Positions 1-9,047 of a stretch of DNA of 46,274 nt are shown piece by piece (positions within the stretch are counted from its first letter, which is position 1; each line of letters starts with the position of its first letter). A program made the translations under genes and the position numbers. The notes under the pieces were generated by a model. That model ran no database searches and was not told the DNA's origin. It was given only the letters and a program-made list of their open reading frames with translations. The DNA is from a virus, in the IMG/VR virus record IMGVR_UViG_3300020420_000026, positions 1 through 46,274 of that record, one strand, 5' to 3'.

Positions 1-77
1 GCTGCTCTTGTTGTTGTTTCTAAACTCCATGGATTTGCTGTGTTAGTTACAGAAAATGTTGTACCACTGGTAGCAAT
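1..77. repeat. 77-bp exact repeat of 43980-44056 at the left edge
   Basis: Bases 1-77 are identical to 43980-44056. The first mismatch is base 78 (g here, a in the other copy), after which the two copies remain similar but clearly diverged. A repeat of exactly this length at a contig edge is what a 77-mer assembly graph produces, so I infer that the left edge is an assembly break and not a biological end. The repeat itself is part of a genuine paralogous gene pair. Confidence 0.9.
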
Positions 78-275
78 GTCTGCCGACGGAGTTACATTTG
101 TTCCAGACCAAGTGTTTACGGCTGCACCGAATACTTGCACTTGCTCTGTCTCGACGATAGTTTGAGTTGTAGTTGTTGTACTGTTCATTGACCCTGTTGT
201 AAACTGAGGGGTGACAGTGTTTGCTCTTGCTACTGCGGGTGATAACAGGGCTAAGAGTATGATTAGTTTTTTCAT
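1..275 (-). CDS. secreted small protein, copy 1 (3' end cut off by window edge)
   Basis: It starts at ATG 275 and runs off the window, leaving 91 codons. The N-terminus is a signal peptide: MKK, a leucine-rich core to about residue 16, then a likely cleavage site after an ARA-N region. The rest is Thr/Ser-rich and would be exported. It is paralogous to the complete 118-residue protein at 43898-44254. ATG overlaps the stop of the upstream two-TM gene (ATGA), so translation is probably coupled. It is the last visible member of a three-gene membrane cassette that follows a fibre gene. Function unknown; a role in lysis or the virion surface is only a guess. Confidence 0.75.
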   Translation of the reverse strand, partial: MKKLIILLALLSPAVARANTVTPQFTTGSMNSTTTTTQTIVETEQVQVFGAAVNTWSGTNVTPSADIATSGTTFSVTNTANPWSLETTTRA

Positions 276-559
276 ACTTTTGGTTGTTTGTCTTTTTCGC
301 CTTTTGTTCTACCTGTGGATAGACCAAAGGTTGCTAGGGCTCCAGTAAAAATTGAAGCCACGAACGTGATATCGGATGATGCTCCAGTCTTCTTGACCAT
401 AGGTAGCTCTACATAGTTTAGTGTAATTATAAAACCAGACCAAATGACTACACCTAGACGCACTATTGCACCTAGAACTGCCATCTGTTCATCATGGTCA
501 TCTATGTTTTCTTTGAGTTTTCTGAGCATGTTTTTCTTTTCTGGCGGTTTTGTTTCCAT
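272..559 (-). CDS. two-TM small membrane protein, holin-like, copy 1
   Basis: 95 residues with a charged N-terminus, hydrophobic segments at about 28-50 and 64-81 and a basic tail. It is paralogous to the 104-residue protein at 44251-44565; both keep RLGVV(I/V)WSGFIIT and SDITFVAS(I/V)FTGALATFGL. Size, two TM helices and charged ends fit a phage holin, and no other holin is recognisable, but I see no family signature, so holin is a topology-based inference. It overlaps the Pro-rich TM gene upstream by 58 bases, which suggests coupled translation. Confidence 0.75.
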   Translation of the reverse strand: METKPPEKKNMLRKLKENIDDHDEQMAVLGAIVRLGVVIWSGFIITLNYVELPMVKKTGASSDITFVASIFTGALATFGLSTGRTKGEKDKQPKV

Positions 560-894
560 TTGTTTATCTTGCCTTGTAAGAACTTTTGTATTCTATCCTT
601 TAACGCATTAATTACAGGTTGTGTAGCAGTCGCAGCTGCCACAGCCGTTACAGCTGTAACTGACGCAGCAACTAGGACTTCTTGCGAGGGTAAAGGGATG
701 CTAGGTAAAGGTGGAAAGTGTATTTTTGGAGGTGGGTTTTCCGTTGTTTGCACCTCTTTTGTACCTTCGGGTCTTCGTAAATCGCTCGGAGGTACGACCA
801 AAGGTTGATATGAGGGAACATTTCCTGTAGGTAAAGGTATTTCTACTGTTTTTATTGTAACAGCATTTGGTAGTTTTATGGTGGGTAAGTCCAC
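502..894 (-). CDS. Pro-rich single-TM protein, copy 1
   Basis: 130 residues. The N-terminal ~70 are rich in Pro with a PSYQPLVVPPSDL motif. An Ala/Val/Thr-rich hydrophobic segment follows at about 73-95, then a Lys/Arg-rich tail, giving one TM helix and a basic cytoplasmic end. It is paralogous to 44526-44906, with the motif PSY-x-PLVVPPSDL kept in both. It begins one base into the end of the collar-fibre gene, so it is translated directly after a fibre. I do not recognise a characterised family. Confidence 0.75.
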   Translation of the reverse strand: MDLPTIKLPNAVTIKTVEIPLPTGNVPSYQPLVVPPSDLRRPEGTKEVQTTENPPPKIHFPPLPSIPLPSQEVLVAASVTAVTAVAAATATQPVINALKDRIQKFLQGKINKWKQNRQKRKTCSENSKKT

Positions 895-2618
895 TAGGTC
901 TTCATTATATAGCAGAGTGCATAGTATGGAGATAGTGTAGATACACTTACTGTATCAGTACCTGTTATATTTACTGTATCAGTACCAGAAACACTTACAG
1001 TATCTGAACCAGATCCAGAGAAAGAGTGAGTATGAGAACTGTTAGTAAAGTACTGATAGTTTGGTACAAACTGTACGCCAAGGTGTTGAGAGTTACCGGG
1101 TTGACGACCAGAAAAGGTAGAAATCTCATTGTCATTTCCTGTAGTACCAGATACAGTTATAGAAGCTGTACCAGATGCAGATATACTAACTGTATCAGAA
1201 CCAGAAACACTGACGTTATCTGTAGACACTAGAGCACCACCTGTAGCTCCTACAGAGTAAGTGTTACCAGCACCAACAACAAATCTATCTCTTAAGTCAG
1301 GTGTACTGTTTGAACCATTACATAGTACAAATCCAGATGGTATGGCGTTTACAGCACCAGACCATAATATAATCATACCAGATACAAAGGACTCTACACC
1401 AGTTAAGTTACCACCACCACCAACAAAGTTGTCAGCATATACGTTTGCAAATCTTACAGAGTTTGTTCCTAAGTTTCTGCTGCTATCTCCGTCAGGTGTG
1501 ATATTATGAGAAGTAACATCACCTGTAAACTCACCACCAGCCAAAGGCATTTTGGTAGCTATTGAGTTTGTAACTGTAGTTGAAAAACTAGCATCATCAT
1601 TTATAGCCGCTGCTAACTCATTAAGAGTATTTAGAGCACCGGGGGATGAGTCTACTAAGTTTGATATAGCTGTATCTGTATACGCAGTTGTAGCAACTTT
1701 TGTACTGTTATCAGATGCAGACTGTGTAGTTGCAGTTACACCGTTAAGTATAACACCATTTGAAGTTGTTAGTGCATCTAGTTTTGCATGGTCAGCATCT
1801 GTAAATACATTACTGTCTGAAGCAGCTGCTACGGCTGATCTGATTTCTGCATTACTTTGATCTCCTGTTGCACCACTTTCTATACCGTTAAGCTTAGAAT
1901 GGTCAGCATCAGTAAACACATTACTATCAGATGCAGATTCTACAAGTGTTCTTATTTCAGAAGCGGTTTGATCTGCGGTAGCTGCTGTTTCTATACCATC
2001 TAATTTAGTTCCATCTGTCTGTAAGTCTCTACCGTCAACTGTTCCTGTACATGTAATATTTCCTGTTACGTCGACACCAGAGCTAGCATTAAGGTTGCCA
2101 GTTACTATAGTATCACCACTACTATCTATAGTAACTCTATCTGCTGAGTTTGTATTATCTCTAATCTTAAATACTCCATTTAAGTTTTCAATCTGATAGT
2201 CTGAATTATTATTGCTATCATTAAAAACAACTTTAGGTTGAGTATTTGTTAGTGTAATATCACCAGAACCTATAGTTCCAGTAGTTGATATTTGTTGAGA
2301 TCCAAAGTCAGGATCTATTTTAGTTCCAGCTATTGCAGCAGATGAGGTAACGTTTGCATTAGCAACTGTTACATCTGAAGGTAATGCTCCAGCTGCAATC
2401 TTAGATGTTGCAATAGAGTCATTAGATAATCTACCAGCAATAGATGCGGAAGATACGTTTGCCATATCTTCTGCTGCTACTGGGTGTCCACCAGCTGTCG
2501 AGCCATCGTGTACGACAAGCGTTTCCTTGTCTGTATCTACTGTAACTTCACCTTCGGCTCCAGTAAAGCTACCATGTTGTGAGGTTGTACCTCTTCTTAG
2601 TTTTAATTGTTTTGCCAT
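894..2618 (-). CDS. tail fibre with Mtd-type N-terminus and C-terminal tail collar domain
   Basis: 574 residues. Residues 1-50 (KLRRGTTSQHGSFTGAEGEV, then a DTDKETLVVHDG motif) match the N-terminal domain of Mtd-like phage tropism determinants. Residues about 215-290 hold two tail repeats of the DQT/SNAEIRxxVxxASDSNVFTDADHxKL type. About 405-455 is a phage tail collar domain (SGMIILWSG, GFVLCNG, TPDLRDRF). The C-terminus has short GSDTVSVSGTDTV repeats and a single HTH tripeptide. It abuts the gp17-like fibre gene with no gap and is followed by the Pro-rich TM gene. Probable role: adhesin or receptor-binding protein at the distal end of the tail. Receptor unknown. Confidence 0.85.
   Translation of the reverse strand: MAKQLKLRRGTTSQHGSFTGAEGEVTVDTDKETLVVHDGSTAGGHPVAAEDMANVSSASIAGRLSNDSIATSKIAAGALPSDVTVANANVTSSAAIAGTKIDPDFGSQQISTTGTIGSGDITLTNTQPKVVFNDSNNNSDYQIENLNGVFKIRDNTNSADRVTIDSSGDTIVTGNLNASSGVDVTGNITCTGTVDGRDLQTDGTKLDGIETAATADQTASEIRTLVESASDSNVFTDADHSKLNGIESGATGDQSNAEIRSAVAAASDSNVFTDADHAKLDALTTSNGVILNGVTATTQSASDNSTKVATTAYTDTAISNLVDSSPGALNTLNELAAAINDDASFSTTVTNSIATKMPLAGGEFTGDVTSHNITPDGDSSRNLGTNSVRFANVYADNFVGGGGNLTGVESFVSGMIILWSGAVNAIPSGFVLCNGSNSTPDLRDRFVVGAGNTYSVGATGGALVSTDNVSVSGSDTVSISASGTASITVSGTTGNDNEISTFSGRQPGNSQHLGVQFVPNYQYFTNSSHTHSFSGSGSDTVSVSGTDTVNITGTDTVSVSTLSPYYALCYIMKT
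930..1225 (-). repeat. Ser/Asp/Thr/Val short repeats in the fibre C-terminus
   Basis: Two blocks (about 930-1015 and 1150-1220) encode 6-8 residue repeats of the form (S/T)G(S/T)DTVSV, visible at DNA level as recurring tgtatcagtacc/tgtatcagaacc units. They flank the segment containing SSHTHSFSG. Such repeats fit a fibrous trimeric beta structure. Confidence 0.7.
1770..2010 (-). repeat. fibre repeat units shared with the neighbouring fibre
   Basis: Two tandem protein repeats of about 36 residues with ATADQT or SNAEIR, SDSNVFTDADH and KLxxIE. The same unit recurs four to five times in the next fibre gene (4190-4700), so the two genes share a repeat module and could exchange sequence by homologous recombination. 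Confidence 0.8.
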
Positions 2619-5327
2619 TTATAGGGTTCCGAAGTCAAGTTGTAAGTTAGCACCATCTATAGTACCGATGTTTGTTAAGTTGTTGTTTTGACCATCTAAA
2701 GTAGCTGCTAACTGTGGTGACGTATCGTCTGCCACATTCTGGATACCAGAGTTAGATGTAATACCTAACCAAGCAGATCCATTGTAGTTTTTTAAAGTGT
2801 TAGTAGTCGTATCAAACCAAAGATCACCAGCACTAGGAGATCCCGGTGCAGATGCAGAAATCTGATACTCGTTAGCATATCTGTTTACATCATTGATTGA
2901 AGCACCAACTGTATTAACATTGCTGATAGAACCAGCTGTAGTATTTACGTTAGTGATACTTGTAGCTGTAGTATTGACACTTGTGATGTTATCAGCTACG
3001 AGTTTGATTGGGTCTTCTACAACAGTTATAGAGTTACCCATGCCACTGTGGTTTGTACAGTAGTATATAAAAGTTGTTGGCTGTGACTCAGGTACTACAA
3101 GTTGGACTTTTGCACCAGCTTGTCCTTGAGTGCCAGTAACAGTAACACCAGTATTATAAGCACTACCGCCGCTTGAGAAGCGTAGTGGATGGTTTGCGTT
3201 CGATGCGTCACTTACGTCAAATGTATATGTCCAGCCTTTGTGTAGTGTTAGTGCAGGCTTATCTACACCATCAATAATAAATTTACCTGTGGCTGCTGTA
3301 ACAGTAAAAGTAATCTCGTCTTCTATTAAGTCTGCAACTATATCAAGAGATCCATTAGAGCTGCCTGTAGTTGTTGCCGCTGTAATTAGACCTAAATCTT
3401 CTTGATATGTTATAGCACCAGATACGATAGCTACGTCATCAAGAACTGACTGAGACGGTGTAATAATAGAAAACGCACTACCTGTATAAACTTGTAGGTT
3501 GTCATTAGAACTATCAAACCATAAGTCACCTTCTTGTAAAGCTGAACCATCATTTCTAGTACTAGGTTGACTTGCAGATATAATGTATATATCAGCAAAG
3601 TTGTTAATATCTACTACGTTTGCACCAGCGTTAACAATGTTAGTAATGTTAGAAGCAACAGTGTTAACTTGTGTTGCTACAGGTACTAATCTATGAAAAC
3701 TATATGTATGTAATGTAGATGTTGACTCTACTAAAAAACCAAAGCCTGTAGGTATGGCAGCAGACACACCTGTAATAGTTACAGTATTGCCTGTCCCTGC
3801 ACCGTTTGCTATAGTTACAGTAGTGCCACTAGGCGTTAGTGTTGTGCTTGCAGCTTGTATACTTAGTATAGCTGACTGACCTGTAGCTCCTTGTGGGTTA
3901 GTTGCTGGAAAGCTGGTCTCATTAGTAATAGCTGTAAAACCACCGACCTCATCTATAAGGTCAATAATTCTAGCGTTGATAGCAGCTGTAGTAGCAACAA
4001 ATGCGTCAGAGTTAGACCAAGTAGCTCCACTAGCAATAGTTTCACTAGAGTCCTGTCTAAGGAATTTAGCTTCAGCTTCTGTTTCAGTATAGTATCTACC
4101 ATCTAGTGCACCACCTGTTAGTTCAGTTTCTGTAAAATATCTGCTGTCTGTAGATGTAGTATTAATCTCAGACAAAGTTAGCTTGTCAGATTGTAATAAT
4201 GTTTTGATTTCACCAGAAGTCTGATCTGCTGTAGCTGCTGTTTCTATACCAGCTAGCTTGCTTTGCTCTGCATCACTAAATTCATTTGTATTAGCATTTG
4301 CTTCATACGCTGTTTTTATTTCTGCATTAGTCTGGTCAGCTGTAGCACCGGCTTCTATAGCGTTCAGCTTGCTGTGGTCTGCATCTGTAAAAACATTACT
4401 ATCACTAGCAGCTTCTACGGCAGCTCTTATCTCAGCATTAGTTTGATCTGCTGTAGCCCCAGCTTCTATACCATTTAGTTTGGTATGGTCAGCGTCAGTA
4501 AACACATTACTGTCTGCTGCTGCTTCTACTGCTGCTCTGATTTCTGCGTTTGTTTGGTCTGCGGTTGCTCCTGACTCTATACCAGATAGCTTTGTTTTTT
4601 CAGCATCTTGAAAGGCATTGGTGTCAGCGTTAGCTTCATATGCAGTTTTAATCTCTGCATTAGTCTGATCTGCCGTGGCTCCTGACTCTATACCGTCAAG
4701 TTTTGTACCGTCAGCAGCTACATCTCTACCATCTACTGTACCACCTACAGTTATATTACCAGTTGTAGCTATAACTTGTGATCCAAAGTCAGGACTTATT
4801 TTAGTACCAGCTATGGCAGCTGACGCATTGACATCAGCATTTACTATAGTACCATCTACAATGTTTGCACTTGCTACTGTAATGTCAGTAGGTAGAGCAC
4901 CACTGTTCAGCTTGTCCATTGTGACAGCATCGTTTCGTATCTTAGCTGTGGTTACAGCATCGTCACGAATATCAGCAGTTTGCTCTAGTTGATTTTGCTC
5001 TTCTTGTGCAGCATACAAGAGCTGTGTAATATTATTATTTAAGTCAGCTGCTTTGACTGATGACCCCGGTGTAAATGTAGCCTTAGCACTATCTACATCA
5101 GTGTCACGAAAAATACGAATGAGGGCGGGACTGGTGGGAATATTGCCTGACGTAAAGACTACGTTACCACCACCTGTTGTAGTGTAGCCAGTAATATTGT
5201 AGTGTGTACTTGCTGTTTTAGTTGTACCATCTACTGTTACCTTTATGTCAGTTTGTTGATATGAAGGAAAGGTAAATTGCTTCGTCGCATTACCGTCCCC
5301 AGTATATTCTACGAAGGTTGTTGCCAT
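2619..5327 (-). CDS. T7 gp17-like tail fibre with embedded cupredoxin-like domain
   Basis: 902 residues. Residues 1-110 match the T7 tail-fibre N-terminal domain that attaches to the tail (VEYTGDGNATKQFTFPSYQQ, IRIFRDTD, AADLNNNITQLLYAAQEEQ). About 200-385 are tandem repeats of about 36 residues (TADQTNAEI, SNVFTDADHxKLxGIE). Two later segments carry an ASQPS/SAPGSPSAGDLWFDxxxxxLxxYxGSAW-type module. Residues about 665-775 look like a cupredoxin: THKGWTYTFD-like strand, H713 in NHPLRF, then C757, H760 and M763 in YYCTNHSGMG, the ligand pattern of a type-1 copper site. It follows the gp16-like gene as gene 17 does in T7. Fibre role is well supported; copper binding is inferred from motif only. 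Confidence 0.92.
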   Translation of the reverse strand: MATTFVEYTGDGNATKQFTFPSYQQTDIKVTVDGTTKTASTHYNITGYTTTGGGNVVFTSGNIPTSPALIRIFRDTDVDSAKATFTPGSSVKAADLNNNITQLLYAAQEEQNQLEQTADIRDDAVTTAKIRNDAVTMDKLNSGALPTDITVASANIVDGTIVNADVNASAAIAGTKISPDFGSQVIATTGNITVGGTVDGRDVAADGTKLDGIESGATADQTNAEIKTAYEANADTNAFQDAEKTKLSGIESGATADQTNAEIRAAVEAAADSNVFTDADHTKLNGIEAGATADQTNAEIRAAVEAASDSNVFTDADHSKLNAIEAGATADQTNAEIKTAYEANANTNEFSDAEQSKLAGIETAATADQTSGEIKTLLQSDKLTLSEINTTSTDSRYFTETELTGGALDGRYYTETEAEAKFLRQDSSETIASGATWSNSDAFVATTAAINARIIDLIDEVGGFTAITNETSFPATNPQGATGQSAILSIQAASTTLTPSGTTVTIANGAGTGNTVTITGVSAAIPTGFGFLVESTSTLHTYSFHRLVPVATQVNTVASNITNIVNAGANVVDINNFADIYIISASQPSTRNDGSALQEGDLWFDSSNDNLQVYTGSAFSIITPSQSVLDDVAIVSGAITYQEDLGLITAATTTGSSNGSLDIVADLIEDEITFTVTAATGKFIIDGVDKPALTLHKGWTYTFDVSDASNANHPLRFSSGGSAYNTGVTVTGTQGQAGAKVQLVVPESQPTTFIYYCTNHSGMGNSITVVEDPIKLVADNITSVNTTATSITNVNTTAGSISNVNTVGASINDVNRYANEYQISASAPGSPSAGDLWFDTTTNTLKNYNGSAWLGITSNSGIQNVADDTSPQLAATLDGQNNNLTNIGTIDGANLQLDFGTL
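3000..3330 (-). other. cupredoxin-like domain within the tail fibre
   Basis: Codons for His (3189-3191), Cys (3057-3059), His and Met give an H-x43-C-x2-H-x2-M layout. Amicyanin and related type-1 copper proteins use the same C-x2-H-x2-M spacing, and the His lies about one domain length upstream as in plastocyanins. The segment is flanked by fibre modules on both sides in the same frame. Confidence 0.65.
4190..4700 (-). repeat. tandem ~110-bp repeats in the tail fibre
   Basis: About five imperfect units, each encoding roughly 36-37 residues that end in GIExGATADQTNAEI or close variants. Unit boundaries are easiest to see at the recurring tctgcattagtctg/gtttgatctgc strings on the plus strand. 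Copy number could vary between relatives. Confidence 0.85.
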
Positions 5328-8300
5328 TTATTTGTATATGTTGAGGAGGTCATTTGACTGTACCTTTTTAAGATACTTTTGACGTTTTGTTTCTTTTTGT
5401 TCAGCAATAACTTCAGCCACCTCTGGCATTTCCATTATTGATGCCCAAGCTTTACGTCTTGCTTCTTGAAATATTTGATCTATCTTACCATTGTGCCAGT
5501 AGTTACGAGCATCATACTGAGCTCTTTTACCGTCACGTATATCTTTACGCATAAGTTGTAGTGATGCAATAGCTTTGGGATCTTTTGCTAACTTGTTGAG
5601 TTCAAGTTCAATATTTTGATCTCCTATAGCTTTTTGAAATAATGATCTAATACGTGGTGTGTCAGTTAAGTTAGTGCTGTCAGGAGCATAGTATGTAGAA
5701 AGTCGTAAGTCATAACCACTGTTAAATAAGAACGATCTACCCTCGCTTTGCTCTAGTGTCAAAGTAACAGGACTGAACATATTAAATGCTCTAGTTAAGA
5801 AGTCCCAGTTATTGATAGGCTTACCGTTTAGCATATCATACTTGATAGGAAGCTGCTCACTTGTTAGAGTTTCACTAATTAGGTTTCGGTTTCTTAATGA
5901 CTGATCTATACCAGACCCAATCTCACGCATGTATGGTACAAATAATTTACCCATTTCATTACGTAGACCAGCTAGAGGTACAGAGTTGTTTACTAAACCA
6001 GCTATGATTCTATCAAACTGTCCCGGTCTACCAGCAAACAAATCAACAAATGACTGTATACCAGCAAGATAAGACTTACTTGTAATTGCTTGTGCAACTA
6101 CTAATGATATTTTTTGTAGCTCTCTTTCTGTCCACTCTTCACCCATAAGTAAACTTGCGTCACCTACGTCAGCGATCGTAGACATAATTAAGTTGAAAGG
6201 TTCAAAAGTATCATAGCCTATACGTACAGCTCCAAGCTTTATAGTTCTTGGTTCAAACTTAGAGTCTATCCATAGTTGTCTCTTTTGTCTGTCAACTGGC
6301 CCATTACCTGTAAGATCACCACGCATCCATGCCATTGATGCCATAAACACGAGAGCAGAGCCCATCGCCAATCGGCCTGTTTGTAGTGCCTTTGCGTTAG
6401 CTAGTTCGACTGCGTTTGTAATACCATAGCGTTCTACATTTTTTAGATTGCTAGGTGATGCAAATGCAATATCATTGAACTCTTTGACTAAGAAGTTAAA
6501 ACCGGGTGTATGCTTTGCTGTAAGTGCAAGACCATTAACACCAGTTCTCGCAAATAGAAAGAATGGTTTTGCCCAAGGGTTAGCACTAAACACATCGTTT
6601 AGACCTTTTGCAAAGCCTGTAAGCTCTTGTGTAAGTGTTACTTCTCGTCTAGCAAATTTAGTAGCTTCGTCTACAATATTACCTTGTGAGTCAAATATCT
6701 GTGCATAAAAGTCATCTTCGTATGCTTTTAAAACTTCTCGATTTATTTCTGGTAGCTTGATGCCATCAGCAGCTTGTAAGTCAAGAACATTACGCAAAGC
6801 TTTTTCACGCATCTTAGCACGACCTATGATGTATGCAAACGCATCGTCAGTTGCCGCCATAATCTTAGTAGAGTATGTAAGCAAGTTACTGTTGTTCATA
6901 GACCTAGCCATGTTTGCTATTGAAAATGCTGCACGATCACCAAAACTAGCTCTACCACTGTCTTCTGCCCATCTACGTATAAGTTCCCAGTTCTCGTCAC
7001 CACGAGTAAACTCAGAGTAACGTGTCTTAATAGTTGCTATATCACCTTTCCAGTATGAGTTTAGTTTTTCTCTAAACAATGTAAAGGACTCAGGTATAGC
7101 TTCTATCATAGCGTTCATAGATGCCAAGCCTGCACGTACTGTAGCACTGTCACCTTTGAACGGATAACGCATAGCAGCTCCTAGTGTAGTAGCCATAGGA
7201 CGCATGAATGTCGCAATGGATGTACCTGTAATTGCTCGCATTGGTGTTTTAGGGCCAGATAGAACACTATGAGTAAGTACACCTTCCAGCTCACGTATTA
7301 GCACACCTGTACGATCTGCACCTTTTGGATCTAGTTGCCCACCTTTTATTATCTTTCTAGCAAAGTTATCAAAGTCATCAAGTGTATTGACATCTTTCAT
7401 CATAGAAAAAGCTTCAAACAAGGCGTTGAGTAGATCATCATTCTTATCATCCTTAGCTATTTTTAGCACTGACATGATAGATTCTTTTGCGTCTGCTACG
7501 TCAGCCTTGACTGCATCTTCTATATTCTTAGTTCTGTTTTTACCAGCACCTAATGCTCTAAATGAGTCAGACTTTACAAATCTAGCTTTCTTTGTATGGT
7601 ACAATGCAGTTAGCATAGTATCTACAATCTGTTTAGCTGGGCCATCTATATCATCTAGTGACACTAAGTCTGCGATTTCTCTACCAGCTATACCAGTATC
7701 TCGTAGCTGTTTAAGTAACGAACCTACAACAAGGTCAGTTACAACTACATTCTTAGATGTAAACACTTCGACACCATCTACAATATCTTTGTTTGCTTCT
7801 AGCAACTCTTTGAGATATTCGTTAGATGATAGCTCTGCTGCATTTCTACCCTGTGTTATAGATTGATGTCCGTCTACAGCTTCTTTAAATGTCTGAGCTA
7901 ACTTAACTCTGTCACCCTTTGCTGCCTTAAGTTCTTTTGCAAACCTTTCACTACTCATCAAACCTTTGAGTACACGCTCTACCTGTTTAACATCTGTGCC
8001 ACCCTTGAGAGCTATACGCTCACGTTCTACAGGTGTAGTTACAGAACCAGTAGCTCCCTCTTCTTGTCCCCACTCTTTACGAGTTCGAGATAATTGTTGA
8101 CGAGCAAGGTCAGGATCTACCTCTGATGGATATGCACCTTGATAAGGTTGAGATACAGGTGCGTTTTTATCTGCACGAAACTGTATTTCGCCTTCACGTA
8201 TTTGTGCAACAGCAGCTTCTGTGCTTTGTTTAGACACACTGGCATTTCTATCTTGTATCTGTTTTATTACTTTTTGCGATCCTTTACCTAAAGCATAGGT

Positions 8301-9032
8301 CATACCGTCAAAAAATAAACCAATACCCATACCCTCTACAATGTTTTTAATTTTCATTACAACAGGAGAGTCGGTATCTCTAGTAGATAGTGGTGTGTCA
8401 AACCAGCCGTATCTATCACGTACAGCACCGAGAGCGTTCTGACCATCAGACTCCTTAGAGATAAGGTCAGATGCAGCTCCAATACCAGCAGCTCTGATAA
8501 AACTGTTTGCACCTAGTAATTTTGTAGCACCAGTTGCGAGCAATGGAACACCAGTTGCAGCCAATGCTTTGGCAGATAGTACAGTACCAGCAGCTAATGA
8601 ACCAAAATGTACAAGTCCACGTAGCTGTCTACCCCACCATGTTTTAGTTTCGATAGGATTATCATAGTTTGTAAATGGATCCCAGTCAGGTTTATAGTAA
8701 CCTTGTTCTTCGATCTCTCTTTGCATTGTGCCGTCCAATGCTTCTTTTGTTCTTTCGGCAAAGGTGGTTACAGAGGATGCAGTATCCTGTAAGCCACCTG
8801 ATACGATAGACTGACCTTCTTTGACTAATGCTTTGAAGCCCCACTTTTCTGCATCACGTGGGTCAGCTTGTTCAGCGACAGCCTGTTCTTCTTCGGTCTG
8901 CTCTTGTTTTGCAACCTGAGCTTTTGCTTCTTCATCTTGTTCGATTGTATCAGCTAGTTGATTGACTTGATCGTTTACATAGTCAAAAGCTCGTTGGTCT
9001 ATCTCAAGTTTTACACTTGGATCTTCACTCAT
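5328..9032 (-). CDS. internal virion protein, T7 gp16-like (ejection protein)
   Basis: 1234 residues, close to the 1300 of T7 gp16. It sits between the gp15-like gene and the fibre, the T7 gene 16 position. The N-terminus is acidic and Gln/Glu-rich, about 150-190 holds hydrophobic segments ([33 protein letters not shown]), and a long mostly helical remainder follows. I could not find the lytic transglycosylase motifs that T7 gp16 carries near its N-terminus. Expected role: core protein ejected to form the trans-envelope DNA channel. Assignment is from position, length and composition more than from motifs. Confidence 0.82.
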   Translation of the reverse strand: MSEDPSVKLEIDQRAFDYVNDQVNQLADTIEQDEEAKAQVAKQEQTEEEQAVAEQADPRDAEKWGFKALVKEGQSIVSGGLQDTASSVTTFAERTKEALDGTMQREIEEQGYYKPDWDPFTNYDNPIETKTWWGRQLRGLVHFGSLAAGTVLSAKALAATGVPLLATGATKLLGANSFIRAAGIGAASDLISKESDGQNALGAVRDRYGWFDTPLSTRDTDSPVVMKIKNIVEGMGIGLFFDGMTYALGKGSQKVIKQIQDRNASVSKQSTEAAVAQIREGEIQFRADKNAPVSQPYQGAYPSEVDPDLARQQLSRTRKEWGQEEGATGSVTTPVERERIALKGGTDVKQVERVLKGLMSSERFAKELKAAKGDRVKLAQTFKEAVDGHQSITQGRNAAELSSNEYLKELLEANKDIVDGVEVFTSKNVVVTDLVVGSLLKQLRDTGIAGREIADLVSLDDIDGPAKQIVDTMLTALYHTKKARFVKSDSFRALGAGKNRTKNIEDAVKADVADAKESIMSVLKIAKDDKNDDLLNALFEAFSMMKDVNTLDDFDNFARKIIKGGQLDPKGADRTGVLIRELEGVLTHSVLSGPKTPMRAITGTSIATFMRPMATTLGAAMRYPFKGDSATVRAGLASMNAMIEAIPESFTLFREKLNSYWKGDIATIKTRYSEFTRGDENWELIRRWAEDSGRASFGDRAAFSIANMARSMNNSNLLTYSTKIMAATDDAFAYIIGRAKMREKALRNVLDLQAADGIKLPEINREVLKAYEDDFYAQIFDSQGNIVDEATKFARREVTLTQELTGFAKGLNDVFSANPWAKPFFLFARTGVNGLALTAKHTPGFNFLVKEFNDIAFASPSNLKNVERYGITNAVELANAKALQTGRLAMGSALVFMASMAWMRGDLTGNGPVDRQKRQLWIDSKFEPRTIKLGAVRIGYDTFEPFNLIMSTIADVGDASLLMGEEWTERELQKISLVVAQAITSKSYLAGIQSFVDLFAGRPGQFDRIIAGLVNNSVPLAGLRNEMGKLFVPYMREIGSGIDQSLRNRNLISETLTSEQLPIKYDMLNGKPINNWDFLTRAFNMFSPVTLTLEQSEGRSFLFNSGYDLRLSTYYAPDSTNLTDTPRIRSLFQKAIGDQNIELELNKLAKDPKAIASLQLMRKDIRDGKRAQYDARNYWHNGKIDQIFQEARRKAWASIMEMPEVAEVIAEQKETKRQKYLKKVQSNDLLNIYK

Positions 9033-9047
9033 AATTATACCTTAGTA

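Noticed and set aside
1-275. Circular closure joining the left-edge gene to the right-edge fibre as one protein
   Set aside because: Joining base 1 to base 46274 puts the two partial genes in different frames, and the fibre repeats bear no relation to the secreted protein.
894-2618. Diversity-generating retroelement acting on the Mtd-like fibre
   Set aside because: The N-terminal domain resembles Mtd, but no reverse transcriptase, template repeat or matching variable repeat was found, and the C-terminus is a collar domain, not a C-type lectin fold.
5328-9032. Lytic transglycosylase domain at the start of the gp16-like protein
   Set aside because: The catalytic Glu context and surrounding motifs of the T7 gp16 domain could not be found in the first 200 residues, which are acidic coil and hydrophobic segments.
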